A DNA stretch of 54,438 bases from Clostridia bacterium. GTDB lineage: Bacteria; Bacillota; Clostridia; Monoglobales; Monoglobaceae. A program made the translations under genes and the position numbers. Below, in pieces: positions 17,312 through 26,336 of this stretch (position 1 is its first letter; the number at the start of each line of letters is the position of its first letter). The stretch lies in assembly GCA_017546145.1 (NCBI GenBank), contig JAFYXN010000022.1, positions 1 to 54,438 of the forward strand, read 5' to 3'. Below the pieces are notes generated by a model. That model did no database searches, was not told the origin of the DNA, and was given only the letters and a program-made list of their open reading frames with translations.

Positions 17312-18064
17312 ATGTGCAGTGATTTAATAAATCCCGACGAAAGAGTGGATGACCTCCAGACGCCAAACGGATTAAAGCTTATTCAAAACCCTGCATGGTT
17401 TTGCTTTGGCGTTGATGCAGTTTTGCTTTCAGACTTCTCTTCAAAGAATATTAAACCAAATTCAAGAGTGCTTGATATGTGTACAGGCAACGGAATTATT
17501 CCGCTTCTTCTTACCGAAAAATCGCAAGCTTTACATATTGCCGGTCTTGAAATCCAAAAACCGGTTGCCGAAATGGCTTGCCGAAGCGTTGTCCTTAACA
17601 GCCTTGAAGATAAGATTGAAATTCAGGCAGGGGATTTAAAAAATGCTGCCGAAATTTACGGCAAGTGCGTTTTTGACAATGTAACCTGCAACCCTCCGTA
17701 CAAAGAAAATCTTGGCGGTCTTAAAAACGCCACCGACACCGTTACCATTGCGCGCCATGAAATCTGCTGTACTCTTGAGGACATAATAGAAAGTGCCGAA
17801 AAGGTACTAAGGCCATACGGAAAGCTGTGCCTTATCCACCGTCCCGAGCGCTTGGCAGATATTATATGTATAATGCGCAAGCACCGTATTGAGCCAAAGA
17901 GGCTCCGGTTTGTTCATCCATCGCCTTCAAAGATTGCCACAATGATTTTGATTGAGGGCGCAAAGCATGGCAATCCAAAGCTGTTTTTGGAGCCGCCGCT
18001 TTATGTTCACGACTCTGACGGAAACTATTCCGAAGAAATACAACGGATATACGGCAGAATTTAG
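17312..18064 (+). CDS. tRNA1(Val) (adenine-N6)-methyltransferase-like protein (YabB/TrmN6 family)
   Basis: A 250-residue class I methyltransferase. It has the family N-terminus with FCFGVDAVLLSDF, the SAM-binding segment VLDMCTGNGIIPLLL (about 56-70) and the catalytic CNPPYKE (NPPY motif of N6-adenine methylases). YabB-type proteins modify adenine-37 of tRNA-Val in characterised cases. The start is ATG 17312 after AGGAAAGGA; an upstream ATG at 17279 has no ribosome site. It lies directly ahead of rsmI, as yabB lies near yabC/rsmI in Bacillus, but the GIY-YIG gene usually between them (yazA) is missing. Confidence 0.88.
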   Translation: MCSDLINPDERVDDLQTPNGLKLIQNPAWFCFGVDAVLLSDFSSKNIKPNSRVLDMCTGNGIIPLLLTEKSQALHIAGLEIQKPVAEMACRSVVLNSLEDKIEIQAGDLKNAAEIYGKCVFDNVTCNPPYKENLGGLKNATDTVTIARHEICCTLEDIIESAEKVLRPYGKLCLIHRPERLADIICIMRKHRIEPKRLRFVHPSPSKIATMILIEGAKHGNPKLFLEPPLYVHDSDGNYSEEIQRIYGRI

Positions 18065-18100
18065 CCATCCAAAGCCTTACAAAAGAAAGAAGGAATACCC

Positions 18101-18952
18101 TTGAATTACGGCAAACTTTATTTGTGTCCCACCCCCATCGGAAACCTTAAAGACATGACCTTCAGAACGCTTGAAGTCTTAAAAAGCGTTGACCTTGTTG
18201 CAGCCGAGGACACACGAAACACGCTGAAGCTGCTTAACCATTTTGAAATCAGTGTTCCGCTTACTTCGTACTACGAGCACAACAAGGCACAAAAGGGCGG
18301 AGTGCTTATGGAAAAGCTTAAATCGGGGCAAAATATAGCATTGGTTTCTGACGCAGGTATGCCTGCAATCTCTGATCCCGGCGAAGACCTTGTTAAGCTT
18401 TGTATTGAAGAAGGGGTTGAGATAGTCCCGTTACCCGGGCCATCGGCATTTACCACCGCACTTGTTGCATCAGGTATGCCCACAGGCAGGTTTTCGTTTG
18501 AAGGGTTTCTTACCACCAACAAGCGAAGCCGCAAGGAGCATCTTGAAGAAGTCAAAAATGACACCCGCACACTTATATTCTATGAAGCACCTCACAAGCT
18601 TATGTATACTTTGTCCGATATGCTGGAGGTATTTGGCGACCGCGAAATTGTTCTTGCCCGCGAGCTTACAAAAAAATTTGAAGAATTTTACCGCACCACG
18701 CTTTCTGCAGCAATTGAACACTACAAAGAAACCCCGCCCAAGGGCGAATTTGTACTTATTATAAAAGGAGCAGACAAACAGGCTTTGGAGGAAGAACGCA
18801 AAGCAGCTTTGCCAACACCAGAGGAGCTTTTAAAAGAATACTCCGCACTTGGTCTGCGCAGCAAAGAGCTTGCCGCACGTGTAGCCACAGAGCTTGGACT
18901 TTCAAAACGCGAGGTTTATGATACCTATTTAAAAATAAAGGACACTCTTTAA
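18101..18952 (+). CDS. rsmI: 16S rRNA (cytidine1402-2'-O)-methyltransferase
   Basis: A 283-residue tetrapyrrole-methylase-fold enzyme that 2'-O-methylates C1402 of 16S rRNA in the decoding centre. Diagnostic segments are LYLCPTPIGNLKDMTFRTLE, DLVAAEDTRNTLKLL, SDAGMPAISDPGEDLV, VPLPGPSAFTTALVASGMP and FYEAPHKL. Length is normal. It begins with TTG after AGAAAGAAGGA at good spacing. It is probably co-transcribed with the upstream methyltransferase. Confidence 0.96.
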   Translation: MNYGKLYLCPTPIGNLKDMTFRTLEVLKSVDLVAAEDTRNTLKLLNHFEISVPLTSYYEHNKAQKGGVLMEKLKSGQNIALVSDAGMPAISDPGEDLVKLCIEEGVEIVPLPGPSAFTTALVASGMPTGRFSFEGFLTTNKRSRKEHLEEVKNDTRTLIFYEAPHKLMYTLSDMLEVFGDREIVLARELTKKFEEFYRTTLSAAIEHYKETPPKGEFVLIIKGADKQALEEERKAALPTPEELLKEYSALGLRSKELAARVATELGLSKREVYDTYLKIKDTL

Positions 18953-18986
18953 AAAGCACATTACAGCTTTTAGGAAGGAGATTTTT

Positions 18987-19691
18987 ATGAACAGTAATAC
19001 AACAGTTTTTATTGTAGATGATGAAAAAAATATTTGCGAGCTTATCCGGCTTTATGTTGAAAAGGAAGGCTACAAGACCATTGTGGCATACGACGGCGAG
19101 GAAGCCGTGAGCAAATTCAAGGCATTAAGCCCCGACATCATGCTTCTTGATATTATGCTTCCAAAAAAAGACGGCTGGCAGGTATGCCGTGAAATCAGGG
19201 CATTTTCAAATACTCCCATTATAATGCTGACCGCCAAGGGCGAGCTTTTTGACAAGGTATTGGGGCTTGAACTCGGTGCAGATGATTATATTGTAAAGCC
19301 GTTCGAACCAAAAGAGCTGGTAGCTCGAATTAAAGCAGTTCTTCGTCGCTGCGAGCAAAGTCAGCCCAACGCAGCAGGCTCAGACGAGCTGCGTTTCAAC
19401 GGACTTTGCATCAACCGCGAAACCTATGAGGTATATCTTGGTGATGAACGTCTGGAGCTTCCGCCAAAAGAATTTGAGCTTCTTCACTTTCTTGCCAAAA
19501 ACGCCAATAAGGTTTTTACACGCGACCAGCTGCTTAACGAAATCTGGGGGTATGAGTTCTTTGGCGATTCAAGAACCGTTGATGTCCACATAAAAAGAAT
19601 CCGCGAGAAAATTGAACGAGGCGATACCGAAACCCCTTGGCAGCTAAAAACAGTCTGGGGCGTGGGATATAAATTTGAAGTAAAGGCTTAA
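18987..19691 (+). CDS. OmpR/PhoB family response regulator
   Basis: A 234-residue two-component regulator. The N-terminal receiver domain has the acidic pocket DDE (11-13), phospho-acceptor Asp55 in LLDIMLPKKDG and LTAKGE further on. The C-terminal winged-helix DNA-binding domain (about 135-232) has FELLHFLAKNANKVFTRDQLL and SRTVDVHIKRIREKI. It starts after a strong AGGAAGGAGA site. The cognate kinase begins five bases after its stop, and an HtrA protease gene follows the kinase, so an envelope-stress role similar to CssRS is a reasonable but unproven inference. Confidence 0.95.
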   Translation: MNSNTTVFIVDDEKNICELIRLYVEKEGYKTIVAYDGEEAVSKFKALSPDIMLLDIMLPKKDGWQVCREIRAFSNTPIIMLTAKGELFDKVLGLELGADDYIVKPFEPKELVARIKAVLRRCEQSQPNAAGSDELRFNGLCINRETYEVYLGDERLELPPKEFELLHFLAKNANKVFTRDQLLNEIWGYEFFGDSRTVDVHIKRIREKIERGDTETPWQLKTVWGVGYKFEVKA

Positions 19692-19696
19692 ATAAT

Positions 19697-21121
19697 ATGA
19701 AAAAAAGTATTTTTTCCAAAATATTTTCAATAAACATTATCACCATTGTTGTAGGTGTTCTATCTCTTGCGATTATGCAATATATAATGATTTCGCAGTA
19801 TGTATACCGTGAACAGATAAACGGACTTAAAGAAAACGCTCAGACAATTGCAGGATTTATAGAAAGGGGCACTGCACCAGAACGTCTTGAAAGCTTTCTT
19901 TACGGATTTTCACGAAGCACGGATACAGGCATTCTGATAATAGACCGAAACGGCGAAATTCTTCTTGCGTCGACTCCTGAAAACACTTTCAATCATTCAA
20001 CACTCCGAATAGACCCAAAATACACAAAGGATGTCTTTGAAAACCGCGAGCATATTGAACGCGGAACCTTGGGCAATGCCTACAGCAGTGAAATGTTTAC
20101 CCTGCAGGTTCCTATTGTCTCGGTTTCAAAGGATGCAGTTTTGGGTGCAATTTTCATAAGCGCCGCCGCGCCGGAGATGAACCGTATGCAAAGTCACCTT
20201 GGCAGAATTATTCTGTTTTCGCTTCTGCTGGTTGTATTGATTTCATTTGCCCTGTCTTTTACCTTGTCAAGGAGAATTTCTTTGCCGATAAAAAACATTG
20301 GCAAGGCAGCAAAAAAATTTGCTCAGGGGGACTTTTCAAGCAGAGTTGAGGTCAGCGAAAAGCACGGCAGAATTGTGGAAATTGACGAGCTTACGCATTC
20401 CTTCAATGACATGGCATACAGCCTTGAAAAATCCGAGGATATCCGAAACAACTTTATCTCGGACGTATCTCACGAGCTGCGCACGCCCATGACCACAATC
20501 GGAGGATTTGTAGACGGTATTTTGGACGAAACCATTCCGGCGGAGCGTCAGCGCGACTATCTTCTTATTGTAAAAGAAGAAATCGGGCGCCTTTCAGCCT
20601 TGGTCAACTCTTTTCTTGATATTACACGGCTGCAGACAGGCAACCACACCCTTGAATTTACTGTTTTTGATATAAACGAAATAATTCGCCGCACGCTTGT
20701 CGGTTTTGAAAGCAAAATTAATGAAAAATCTATTAATGTAAATATTGACCTTGAAAGTGAAACCTGCCTTGTAAAAGCCGATATGAATGCGATACGTCAG
20801 GTGCTTACCAATCTTTTGGAAAATGCCATTAAGTTTACCGACCCGGCAGGCGAAATTAAGGTTTTGGTTAAAACCCGTCAGCACGAAGCCGTAATCTCGG
20901 TTTATAACACAGGCTGCGGAATCTCTGAAAGCGAACAGAAGCTGATTTTTGAGCGTTTTTACAAAGCCGACAAATCGCGCTCGCTTAACCGAAGCGGAAC
21001 AGGAATTGGACTTTATATTGTAAAAGATATTTTAAACCGCCACAAAAAAGACATTTTTGTTAAAAGTATTGAAGGTGAGTTTGCTGAATTTACTTTTTCG
21101 CTTGACCGTGGAAAAAACTAA
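19697..21121 (+). CDS. Membrane sensor histidine kinase
   Basis: A 474-residue kinase with TM1 (about 9-33), an extracytoplasmic sensing domain (about 34-168), TM2 (about 169-191) and a HAMP region (about 192-245). A HisKA domain carries phospho-accepting His259 in DVSHELRTPMTT, and a HATPase domain has the N-box LTNLLENAIKFT, the NTGCGIS motif and GTGIGLYIV. It should phosphorylate the adjacent OmpR-type regulator. The extracytoplasmic region suggests that it senses the envelope or an external signal. Translation is probably coupled to the upstream gene. Confidence 0.95.
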   Translation: MKKSIFSKIFSINIITIVVGVLSLAIMQYIMISQYVYREQINGLKENAQTIAGFIERGTAPERLESFLYGFSRSTDTGILIIDRNGEILLASTPENTFNHSTLRIDPKYTKDVFENREHIERGTLGNAYSSEMFTLQVPIVSVSKDAVLGAIFISAAAPEMNRMQSHLGRIILFSLLLVVLISFALSFTLSRRISLPIKNIGKAAKKFAQGDFSSRVEVSEKHGRIVEIDELTHSFNDMAYSLEKSEDIRNNFISDVSHELRTPMTTIGGFVDGILDETIPAERQRDYLLIVKEEIGRLSALVNSFLDITRLQTGNHTLEFTVFDINEIIRRTLVGFESKINEKSINVNIDLESETCLVKADMNAIRQVLTNLLENAIKFTDPAGEIKVLVKTRQHEAVISVYNTGCGISESEQKLIFERFYKADKSRSLNRSGTGIGLYIVKDILNRHKKDIFVKSIEGEFAEFTFSLDRGKN

Positions 21122-21220
21122 TTTTATTTATTTTTATAGTTTCGTAATATTTTTTTCATATTTAGGTGGTATATTAAATTCATAAAGTAAATTCTTAATT
21201 CAAAGAAAGGAAATATTTCT

Positions 21221-22543
21221 ATGAATGATTTTTATAACGAAAACAATAATTTTATAGAACCTGATGCAATCAACCCTACCATTAATTCCAATACAGAAGA
21301 AGTGTGCGAACCCACACATATCTGGAATACCGACGACTTTCAGCGCGAAAAAAGCTGTACCGAGCTCAGTGCTGTAAGGCACTCATTTAAAGGCAATGGC
21401 AAAAAAATGAATTTTAAAAAGTATATTGCGATTGCCGTTGCGGCAAGCATTGTCAACATGGCAGCACTTGGCGGACTTTTTGCTGTCGGATATTCGCTCG
21501 GTTCAGGCAAAATCGGTTCGGCAAGCAAGGCAAACGTCATTGCCAACCTTAGCCAAAGCAACCCGGATACTCCCTCTGCACAGCAGACAGTAAACCTTGG
21601 CAGCGAACTGACCACCGTTGAAATTTCAAAAAAAGTTGGCCCTGCAGTTGTTGGCATCACCAGTACCATAAACAACGTGATAAGCTTCTTTAATACCTCT
21701 ACCACATCCGAGGGTACAGGCTCAGGAATTATTATCAGTGCAGACGGATATATTGTTACAAACAACCACGTGATTGACGGTGCATCAGCAGTTAAGGTCA
21801 CGCTGAATACCGGAAGCGAGTATGAAGCAAAGGTCATCGGCAGCGACTCTCGCACAGACCTTGCGGTTCTTAAAATCAAGCCCGACGAAACCCTTACCGT
21901 TGCAACGCTTGGCGACTCTTCACAGATTCAGGTAGGCGAAAGAGCGATTGCAATCGGAAATCCTCTTGGAATGGAATTTTTTGGAAGTGTAACACAGGGC
22001 ATTATCAGTGCTGTTAACAGAAGTATTACTGTTGACAACAGAACAATGAGCGTTATTCAGACCGATGCTGCAATCAATGAGGGCAACTCAGGCGGTGCTC
22101 TTGTAAATGCCTACGGTCAGATTATCGGCATCAACTCTGTAAAGATTGCCTCCTCATCCGTTGAGGGTATGGGCTTTGCAATCCCCATTTCCGAAGCCAA
22201 GCCTATTATTGAAGACCTTATAAACCATGGCTATGTTAAAGGAAGACCCGTCCTTGGCATTTCTGCCCGCGACGTAACACGGGATATGGCATCACGTCAA
22301 GGCTGGCCCTTGGGTGTTCAGGTAATGTCAACTCAGGTAGGCAGCGGTGCCGAAATCGCAGGGCTTCAGCAGGGTGATATTATTACCAAGGCTGACGGCA
22401 AAGAGGTTAAAAGCTTTGATGACCTTACAAAAATCAAAGACGCTCACAAGCCCGGAGACGTTATGCAGTTTGAAGTATACAAGTACGAAACAGGTCTTAC
22501 AAAAAAAGTTTCTGTAAAGCTTACAGAAGAAAGACCCGAATAA
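21221..22543 (+). CDS. htrA: HtrA/DegP-like membrane-anchored serine protease
   Basis: A 440-residue protein with a cytoplasmic N-terminus of about 65 residues, one membrane segment (about 66-92), a trypsin-like domain and a C-terminal PDZ domain (about 335-435). The catalytic triad is visible as His183 (NNHVI), Asp213 (RTDLAVLKI) and Ser290 (NEGNSGGAL). It degrades or refolds damaged exported proteins. An AAAGG ribosome site precedes ATG. The long upstream gap (21122-21220) has a possible extended -10 (TGGTATATT near 21167-21175) without a clear -35. It directly follows a two-component system, suggesting stress regulation. Confidence 0.95.
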   Translation: MNDFYNENNNFIEPDAINPTINSNTEEVCEPTHIWNTDDFQREKSCTELSAVRHSFKGNGKKMNFKKYIAIAVAASIVNMAALGGLFAVGYSLGSGKIGSASKANVIANLSQSNPDTPSAQQTVNLGSELTTVEISKKVGPAVVGITSTINNVISFFNTSTTSEGTGSGIIISADGYIVTNNHVIDGASAVKVTLNTGSEYEAKVIGSDSRTDLAVLKIKPDETLTVATLGDSSQIQVGERAIAIGNPLGMEFFGSVTQGIISAVNRSITVDNRTMSVIQTDAAINEGNSGGALVNAYGQIIGINSVKIASSSVEGMGFAIPISEAKPIIEDLINHGYVKGRPVLGISARDVTRDMASRQGWPLGVQVMSTQVGSGAEIAGLQQGDIITKADGKEVKSFDDLTKIKDAHKPGDVMQFEVYKYETGLTKKVSVKLTEERPE

Positions 22544-22559
22544 TTTTAAAGCAAAGATT

Positions 22560-22590
22560 ATCCCCTGCGGCATTTTATGCCGCAGGGGAT
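22560..22590. terminator. Strong GC-rich hairpin between converging genes
   Basis: A 13-bp perfect stem (22560-22572 with 22578-22590) has a 5-base loop. It follows htrA and faces the stop of the PAP2 gene, so it probably terminates from both sides, although the T-runs are modest. Confidence 0.7.
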
Positions 22591-22593
22591 TGA

Positions 22594-23109
22594 TTATTTT
22601 ATATACTTTTTTATCAGCAATGACACCAAATATGCCAATACAATTCCTCCCAGTATATCAGTTGGGAAGTGAACAAATAAATACAGCCTTGAAAATGCCA
22701 TCAATATTGCAACAACAAGTGCCGCAATACCAAATCTGCGGTTAAGCCGCCAAAGAACAAACACAGATATAAACGACGCCAGCGTGTGCCCTGACGGAAA
22801 CGAAAAGTCAGTAGGCGTTGGGATAAGAATCTCTGTTTCCATTATCCAGCAGGGTCTTGGTCTTGCAATAAGATTTTTTAAAATCACGTTCCCGAAAATC
22901 AAGCCCAAAACCAGTCCCACAAGCATAAAAACACCGCCGCGGCGGTATTTTTTTGTGCACATCAAGGCTATTGCAACCGCAATCCATATAAAACCTGCAT
23001 TTCCAACTTTCGTAAGATGCGGCATCACAACATCCATAAATTCACAGCCAAACACACTTTGTATAAAGTTTAAAACCGCAAACTCTGCGGTTTCGGTGCC
23101 AAAAAGCAT
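22594..23109 (-). CDS. PAP2-family membrane phosphatase
   Basis: A 171-residue membrane protein of the phosphatidic-acid-phosphatase type-2 family. It has five to six hydrophobic segments and the three family motifs: KNLIARPRP (KX6RP-like), PSGHT (PSGH) and SRLYLFVHFPTD (SRxxxxxHxxxD). It probably dephosphorylates undecaprenyl pyrophosphate or another lipid phosphate on the outer membrane face. I choose ATG 23109, preceded by GAGGG, over an in-frame upstream ATG. It lies 16 bases after the adjacent small exporter-like gene in the same direction. Confidence 0.88.
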   Translation of the reverse strand: MLFGTETAEFAVLNFIQSVFGCEFMDVVMPHLTKVGNAGFIWIAVAIALMCTKKYRRGGVFMLVGLVLGLIFGNVILKNLIARPRPCWIMETEILIPTPTDFSFPSGHTLASFISVFVLWRLNRRFGIAALVVAILMAFSRLYLFVHFPTDILGGIVLAYLVSLLIKKYIK

Positions 23110-23125
23110 AAGTATTCCCTCTTTA

Positions 23126-23599
23126 TTATAAGAATGCAAATATTCCGCCGGTTACTGTTGCAACAATTATACCCGCTACGAGCACTCCAAAAAATATAGC
23201 AGGCACTGCGTCCTTCAGACGCATTTCCATCATCGCCGCAACCAGTGCACCCGTCCATGCACCCGTCCCCGGCAAAGGAATGGCAACCAGAATAACCAAA
23301 CCCCAGAACTTATATCTGTCCACAACGGCACGGTTCTTTTTCGCCTTGGCCTCCATCGCCGCAACAACTTTGTCCAGCTTTTGACTTTTACTGCGCATCC
23401 ATTCAAAAATCTTTCGTATAAAAACTATTATAAACGGAACCGGTATCATATTACCTATAATTGAAATCACAATCGAAAGCCATAAATCAAGACCCATTGC
23501 CGTGCCTATCGGTATTGCACCCCTGAGTTCAATCACAGGCACCATTGACCAAAAAAGAGTAATCAGCAGTTTACCTGTAAATGTACTTAAAAATTCCAT
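23126..23599 (-). CDS. Small multidrug-export-like membrane protein
   Basis: A 157-residue integral membrane protein with about four hydrophobic segments. It has the family-like opening VPVIELRGAIPIG, the internal ISIIGNMIPVPFI and the re-entrant LVAIPLPGTGAWTGALVA. It resembles the COG2426 'small multi-drug export' family, whose transport role is poorly established. A basic cytoplasmic loop (about 65-90) lies between. The start has AGGAGA upstream. It is co-oriented with the PAP2 phosphatase 16 bases downstream. Confidence 0.85.
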   Translation of the reverse strand: MEFLSTFTGKLLITLFWSMVPVIELRGAIPIGTAMGLDLWLSIVISIIGNMIPVPFIIVFIRKIFEWMRSKSQKLDKVVAAMEAKAKKNRAVVDRYKFWGLVILVAIPLPGTGAWTGALVAAMMEMRLKDAVPAIFFGVLVAGIIVATVTGGIFAFL

Positions 23600-23697
23600 A
23601 ATTTTTTCTCCTGAACTTAATTCTACCTTGCTATTATATCAACCGCCGGCTGCCTTGTCAATCAAATATATGTTAATATTTTGTTACCAATATTTCC

Positions 23698-24654
23698 TTA
23701 TTTAAAATATACCTTCGCACCCCTGCTGCGCGCAAGCGCTTCGCCCCGTTCTGTGCCCAAAACATATACTGCTGTTGCAAGACAGTCTGCCTCCATCGAG
23801 CTTTCTGCCACAATCGTCACACTCTGGTAGCTTTGCCTTGCAGGGCGCCCTGTTTTGGGGTCAATTATATGATGATAGACCTCACCTTCATGCTCAAAAT
23901 ACCGCTGATATGTTCCGCTTGTCACAACCGCTCCCTCTGTCAGCTGAACGGTATTGCTGTATTCGCCTGTCGGAGCAAAGGGTTTTTGCAAGCCAATCCG
24001 CCATTTGCCGTCCTTGGAATTTGGGTTTTTGCCATAGCATGAGATGTTTCCGCCCAAGTCCACAATTGCCGCTTCAACACCGTATTCGCGAAGAATCTTT
24101 AGTGCCACATCTCCGGCATAGCCCTTTGCAGCTCCTCCAAGGTCTATCATGGAAGCGTCTAAGGTTTTTGAAACCGTCATTTCATCTGCGTCGACCATCA
24201 AGCCACTGTTTTTGACAGACAAAAGGGACTGACTTATCTGCTCATCTGTAGGTGGTGTGGGTGTGTTTTCATCAAACTTCCAAAGCATTGATACCGGAGC
24301 AATGCTTATATCAAAAGCCCCGTCCGACGCAAGCTTTATCTCCTGCGCCTTGGATATTATATTTATCACACAGGGGTCAACCTTTACTTTTTCGCCATGC
24401 TTTGCACGGTTTATTTTTGAAACGTCAGAACTTTCATCAAAAAAGTTGGTCAGGCTATGAAGTCTTGACAGCTCATCAAATACCGCCGAAACTGCCGCAT
24501 CCGCATCTTTTGAGTATGCCGCGACAGTACAGTAAGTATCAAAAAGGAACTCTGTACTTTCGGATTTTGGAACCCGGTCAAAGGCACGGTAGGCTAACCC
24601 GAAAATAAGAGTAAATATCAGCAATATCAAAAAAATGGTTTTAAGCTTTTTCAT
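23698..24654 (-). CDS. apbE: FAD:protein FMN transferase (ApbE family)
   Basis: A 318-residue exported, membrane-anchored protein. It has an N-terminal membrane segment (about 6-24, no lipobox cysteine), then the ApbE domain: FDTYCTVAAYS, SDVSKINRA, DGAFDISIAPVSMLW, DLGGAAKGYAGD and HHIIDPKTGRPA. ApbE transfers FMN from FAD onto threonine of exported flavoproteins such as Rnf or Nqr subunits. No target protein lies in the window. I choose ATG 24654 because AGAGGTG ends seven bases upstream; an in-frame GTG at 24663 overlaps that ribosome site. The promoter is at 24689-24717. Confidence 0.93.
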   Translation of the reverse strand: MKKLKTIFLILLIFTLIFGLAYRAFDRVPKSESTEFLFDTYCTVAAYSKDADAAVSAVFDELSRLHSLTNFFDESSDVSKINRAKHGEKVKVDPCVINIISKAQEIKLASDGAFDISIAPVSMLWKFDENTPTPPTDEQISQSLLSVKNSGLMVDADEMTVSKTLDASMIDLGGAAKGYAGDVALKILREYGVEAAIVDLGGNISCYGKNPNSKDGKWRIGLQKPFAPTGEYSNTVQLTEGAVVTSGTYQRYFEHEGEVYHHIIDPKTGRPARQSYQSVTIVAESSMEADCLATAVYVLGTERGEALARSRGAKVYFK

Positions 24655-24688
24655 ATACCGCACCTCTTTGATTATTTTTTATGCTTTG

Positions 24689-24717
24689 ATTTTACCACAA
24701 ATATAATTTACAGTCAA
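24689..24717 (-). promoter_or_regulatory. Promoter of apbE
   Basis: On the minus strand TTGACT (complement of 24712-24717) and TAAAAT (complement of 24689-24694) are 17 bases apart, with an extended TGG before the -10. Its -10 half is nearly identical to that of the divergent murJ promoter. Confidence 0.78.
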
Positions 24718-24722
24718 TCTTC

Positions 24723-24751
24723 TTTACTTTTACCGATATTTGTGGTACAAT
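24723..24751 (+). promoter_or_regulatory. Promoter of the murJ operon
   Basis: TTTACT (24723-24728) and TACAAT (24746-24751) are 17 bases apart, with TGG just before the -10. The 16-base stretch ending at the -10 matches the minus-strand apbE promoter at 15 of 16 positions. Confidence 0.78.
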
Positions 24752-24782
24752 ATTCATAGTTATATATTAAGGAAGTGATTTG

Positions 24783-26336
24783 TTGAAAGACAATTCATCC
24801 GCTAAAACCGTACGGACAATCGGTTTTATGGCGATTATAATATTCTGCGCAAAGTTTATGGGCCTTCTTCGTGAGGTTATTATTGCCGGCATCTATGGTC
24901 AAAGCTATGTATCTGACGTTCTTAACAGCGCAACCCAGATACCTCTGCTGTTTTTTGATATGACACTGGGTGTTGCAATCCTCTCAACCTTTGTGCCGAT
25001 TTTTAATGAATATCTTGAAAAGCACGGCCGTGACCGTGCAATGGAATTTGCAAACAACTTTATGACAGTGGTTGTAACCATCGCTGCAATCTTTGTGCTT
25101 TTGGGTGTGATTTTTGCCCGGCCCGTTGTAAGTCTTATGTGTCCCGGCTATTCCGCAGAGAAAATTGCAGAAACCGCCCATTTGCTTCGGATAATCTTTC
25201 CGTCAATAATCTTCACCGCGGCAGCATATACCTCTGTTGGTATTCTGCAATCCTTTGGCGAATTTAATATTCCTTCAATAATCAGCGTCGTTTCAAACCT
25301 GATTATGATACTCTATCTTTTGGTATTGGGCAACAAATTCGGTTTGGTCGGCGTTATTATTTCAATGGTAATCGCTTGGGCATCACAGCTTTTTGTGCAA
25401 ATACCGCACCTTAAAAAATTTGGCTATTGTTTCAGACCTCGATTTAATCTTCGCGAGCAGGGTTTGATTTCAGCCGCAAAGCTGGCACTGCCTGTTTTAA
25501 TCAGCTCATGGGTTCAGCCGCTTTGCACCATTATAAATATGGCATTCGGCTCGGCACTGGGCAACGGCGCAGTATCGGGGCTGAATTGGGCAAACAAAAT
25601 ATATATAATTATGGTCGGCGTTTTTGCTTATGCTGTTACCAACTTTATCTTTCCCAAGCTTTCGCGCATGAATGCAGGCGATAAGGGTGAAGCATTTTCA
25701 GAAACCACCCGTCTTTCGGTAAGCTGGACAGTATTTATAATAGGATATATTTCTGCAATGTTTATTGCGCTTTGCGAGCCGGTAATCCGCTTAGTATTCG
25801 AGCATGGCGAATTTACTGCCGAGAACACTTCTCTTACCGCCGGTGCGCTGATGCACTATTCAATCGGCATGGTTGGCTATGCAATTTGCGAAATCCTAAG
25901 CAAAAGCTTTTATGCAATCCATGACGGCAAAACCCCTATGCTTACCTCGATTGCAGGTGTAATCATAAACCTTGCCTCGGCATTTGTTTGTGTAAGCCTT
26001 CTTGACATGGGCGTTGGCGGACTTGCCCTTGCAAGTGCCATAAGCTCAATATTTATGTCAATTATTTTGCTTGTAATGATGAACAGGCGCAAAAAAAAGA
26101 CATTTTCTGCAGGCTTTGCAGTTAATCTTGCAAAAATTCTGCTATGCAGTGCATTATCCGCAATTACCGCCGCCGCAGTATATTCCTTTGCAGACAACTG
26201 GGGCAGCAGCAAAGCCGTAACCTTTGCACAGCTTTGTGTTTCGGCATTGCCTGCACTTTTAATCTATCTTGCGGCAAGTATAATTCTTAGAACAGATGAA
26301 TTTAAACAAATCAGGAGGATTGGCAATGAACAATAA
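24783..26336 (+). CDS. murJ: MurJ/MviN-like lipid flippase
   Basis: A protein of about 517 residues with some fourteen hydrophobic segments and the MurJ/MviN layout. It has the early FCAKFMGLLREVIIAGIYG, the paired repeats FDMTLGVAILSTFVPIFNEYLE and LPVLISSWVQPLCTIINMA, and SKSFYAIHDGKTPMLTS in the second half. MurJ flips lipid II for peptidoglycan synthesis; homologues in polysaccharide clusters may flip other undecaprenyl-linked units. Here it heads an operon of polymer-assembly genes, so either role is possible. It starts with TTG 24783 (TTG 24780 is the alternative) after GGAAGTGAT. Its end overlaps the next gene by 11 bases. Confidence 0.9.
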   Translation: MKDNSSAKTVRTIGFMAIIIFCAKFMGLLREVIIAGIYGQSYVSDVLNSATQIPLLFFDMTLGVAILSTFVPIFNEYLEKHGRDRAMEFANNFMTVVVTIAAIFVLLGVIFARPVVSLMCPGYSAEKIAETAHLLRIIFPSIIFTAAAYTSVGILQSFGEFNIPSIISVVSNLIMILYLLVLGNKFGLVGVIISMVIAWASQLFVQIPHLKKFGYCFRPRFNLREQGLISAAKLALPVLISSWVQPLCTIINMAFGSALGNGAVSGLNWANKIYIIMVGVFAYAVTNFIFPKLSRMNAGDKGEAFSETTRLSVSWTVFIIGYISAMFIALCEPVIRLVFEHGEFTAENTSLTAGALMHYSIGMVGYAICEILSKSFYAIHDGKTPMLTSIAGVIINLASAFVCVSLLDMGVGGLALASAISSIFMSIILLVMMNRRKKKTFSAGFAVNLAKILLCSALSAITAAAVYSFADNWGSSKAVTFAQLCVSALPALLIYLAASIILRTDEFKQIRRIGNEQ

